A stretch of 64,000 nt of DNA from Tolypothrix sp. PCC 7712 (GTDB taxonomy: Bacteria; Cyanobacteriota; Cyanobacteriia; Cyanobacteriales; Nostocaceae). Position numbers and translations under genes: made by a program. Each line of letters starts with the position of its first letter. The first letter of the stretch is position 1. Below the pieces are notes generated by a model, which saw nothing but the letters and a program-made list of their open reading frames with translations, had not been told where the DNA came from and searched no databases. Of this stretch, positions 63,918-64,000 are shown piece after piece. The stretch is taken from the NCBI RefSeq assembly GCF_025860405.1, contig NZ_CP063785.1, positions 8,123,390 through 8,187,389 on the forward strand, given 5' to 3'.

Positions 63918-64000
63918 ATTGGGGAATGAGGGGGATGAGGGAGCAGGGGGGACAAGGAGACAAGGAGCAATTACTATTACTCATTACTCATTACTCATTA

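Noticed and set aside
63781-63984. Proline-rich 67-codon minus-strand frame
   Set aside because: Translation of the G-rich heptamers and the 59-bp duplication; no independent evidence of coding.

Overview
The window comes from a filamentous, probably heterocyst-type cyanobacterium of the Nostocales (Nostoc, Anabaena, Calothrix or Tolypothrix grade). Evidence: the HIP1 octamer GCGATCGC recurs throughout (three copies in the first 720 bases). Many short heptamer arrays of the STRR type are present. The genes include acsF (chlorophyll E-ring cyclase), a clpR-clpP3 pair, an Anabaena sensory rhodopsin transducer homologue and a lactate-oxidase-type 2-hydroxyacid oxidase. No rRNA, CRISPR array or intact insertion sequence was seen. 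Three tRNA genes are present.

Layout. 1-13.5 kb is mostly housekeeping: a cobA-hemD fusion (cut by the window edge), coaE, two orphan hypothetical genes, tldD, a DUF1902 gene with a mini-transposon at its 5' end, a photolyase-N-domain-like gene, moaD, a J-domain/TPR gene, the clpR-clpP3 operon, and two translationally coupled VWA-domain genes. 13.5-28.9 kb holds a VOC protein, an orphan GAF-PAS histidine kinase, a PIN/TRAM protein, hemW, a parDE-type toxin-antitoxin pair, a threonine aldolase, a DUF2996 protein, a TM2 protein, acsF, an orphan sensory-rhodopsin transducer, a lipase-like hydrolase, and a divergent pair of conserved hypothetical genes.

28.9-50.0 kb is a surface/exopolysaccharide locus, all on the minus strand. 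It runs from a WecG/TagA-type transferase and a Wzx-type flippase through glycosyltransferases of the GT4 and GT2 folds, two methyltransferases and UDP-galactopyranose mutase to a Wzy/ligase-type membrane protein. A Wzz-BY-kinase follows after a tRNA-Gln gene. The parts fit a Wzx/Wzy pathway making a Galf-containing heteropolysaccharide. The initiating phosphoglycosyltransferase and the outer-membrane exporter are not in the window.

50.0-64.0 kb returns to housekeeping: a small basic ORF that ends inside a terminator, tRNA-Leu(CAA), lactate oxidase, an M48 protease, murA (probably with a non-canonical ATT start), tRNA-Leu(CAG), a TrmH-type methyltransferase, a thioesterase, a tyrosine phenol-lyase-type lyase, a hicBA toxin-antitoxin pair, and mfd carrying an in-frame heptamer array. 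The window ends in a 59-bp tandem duplication.

Most distinctive signals: (i) a 20-unit heptamer array inside the mfd reading frame, the same heptamer as an intergenic array at 7.4 kb; (ii) a complete 202-bp TGT...ACA mini-element with doubled internal sites and a perfect 5-bp target duplication; (iii) two copies of a second miniature element; (iv) murA with a good Shine-Dalgarno placed in front of ATT; (v) a sensory-rhodopsin transducer without a rhodopsin beside it. All function calls rest on reading the sequence and on family knowledge; no database search was run.
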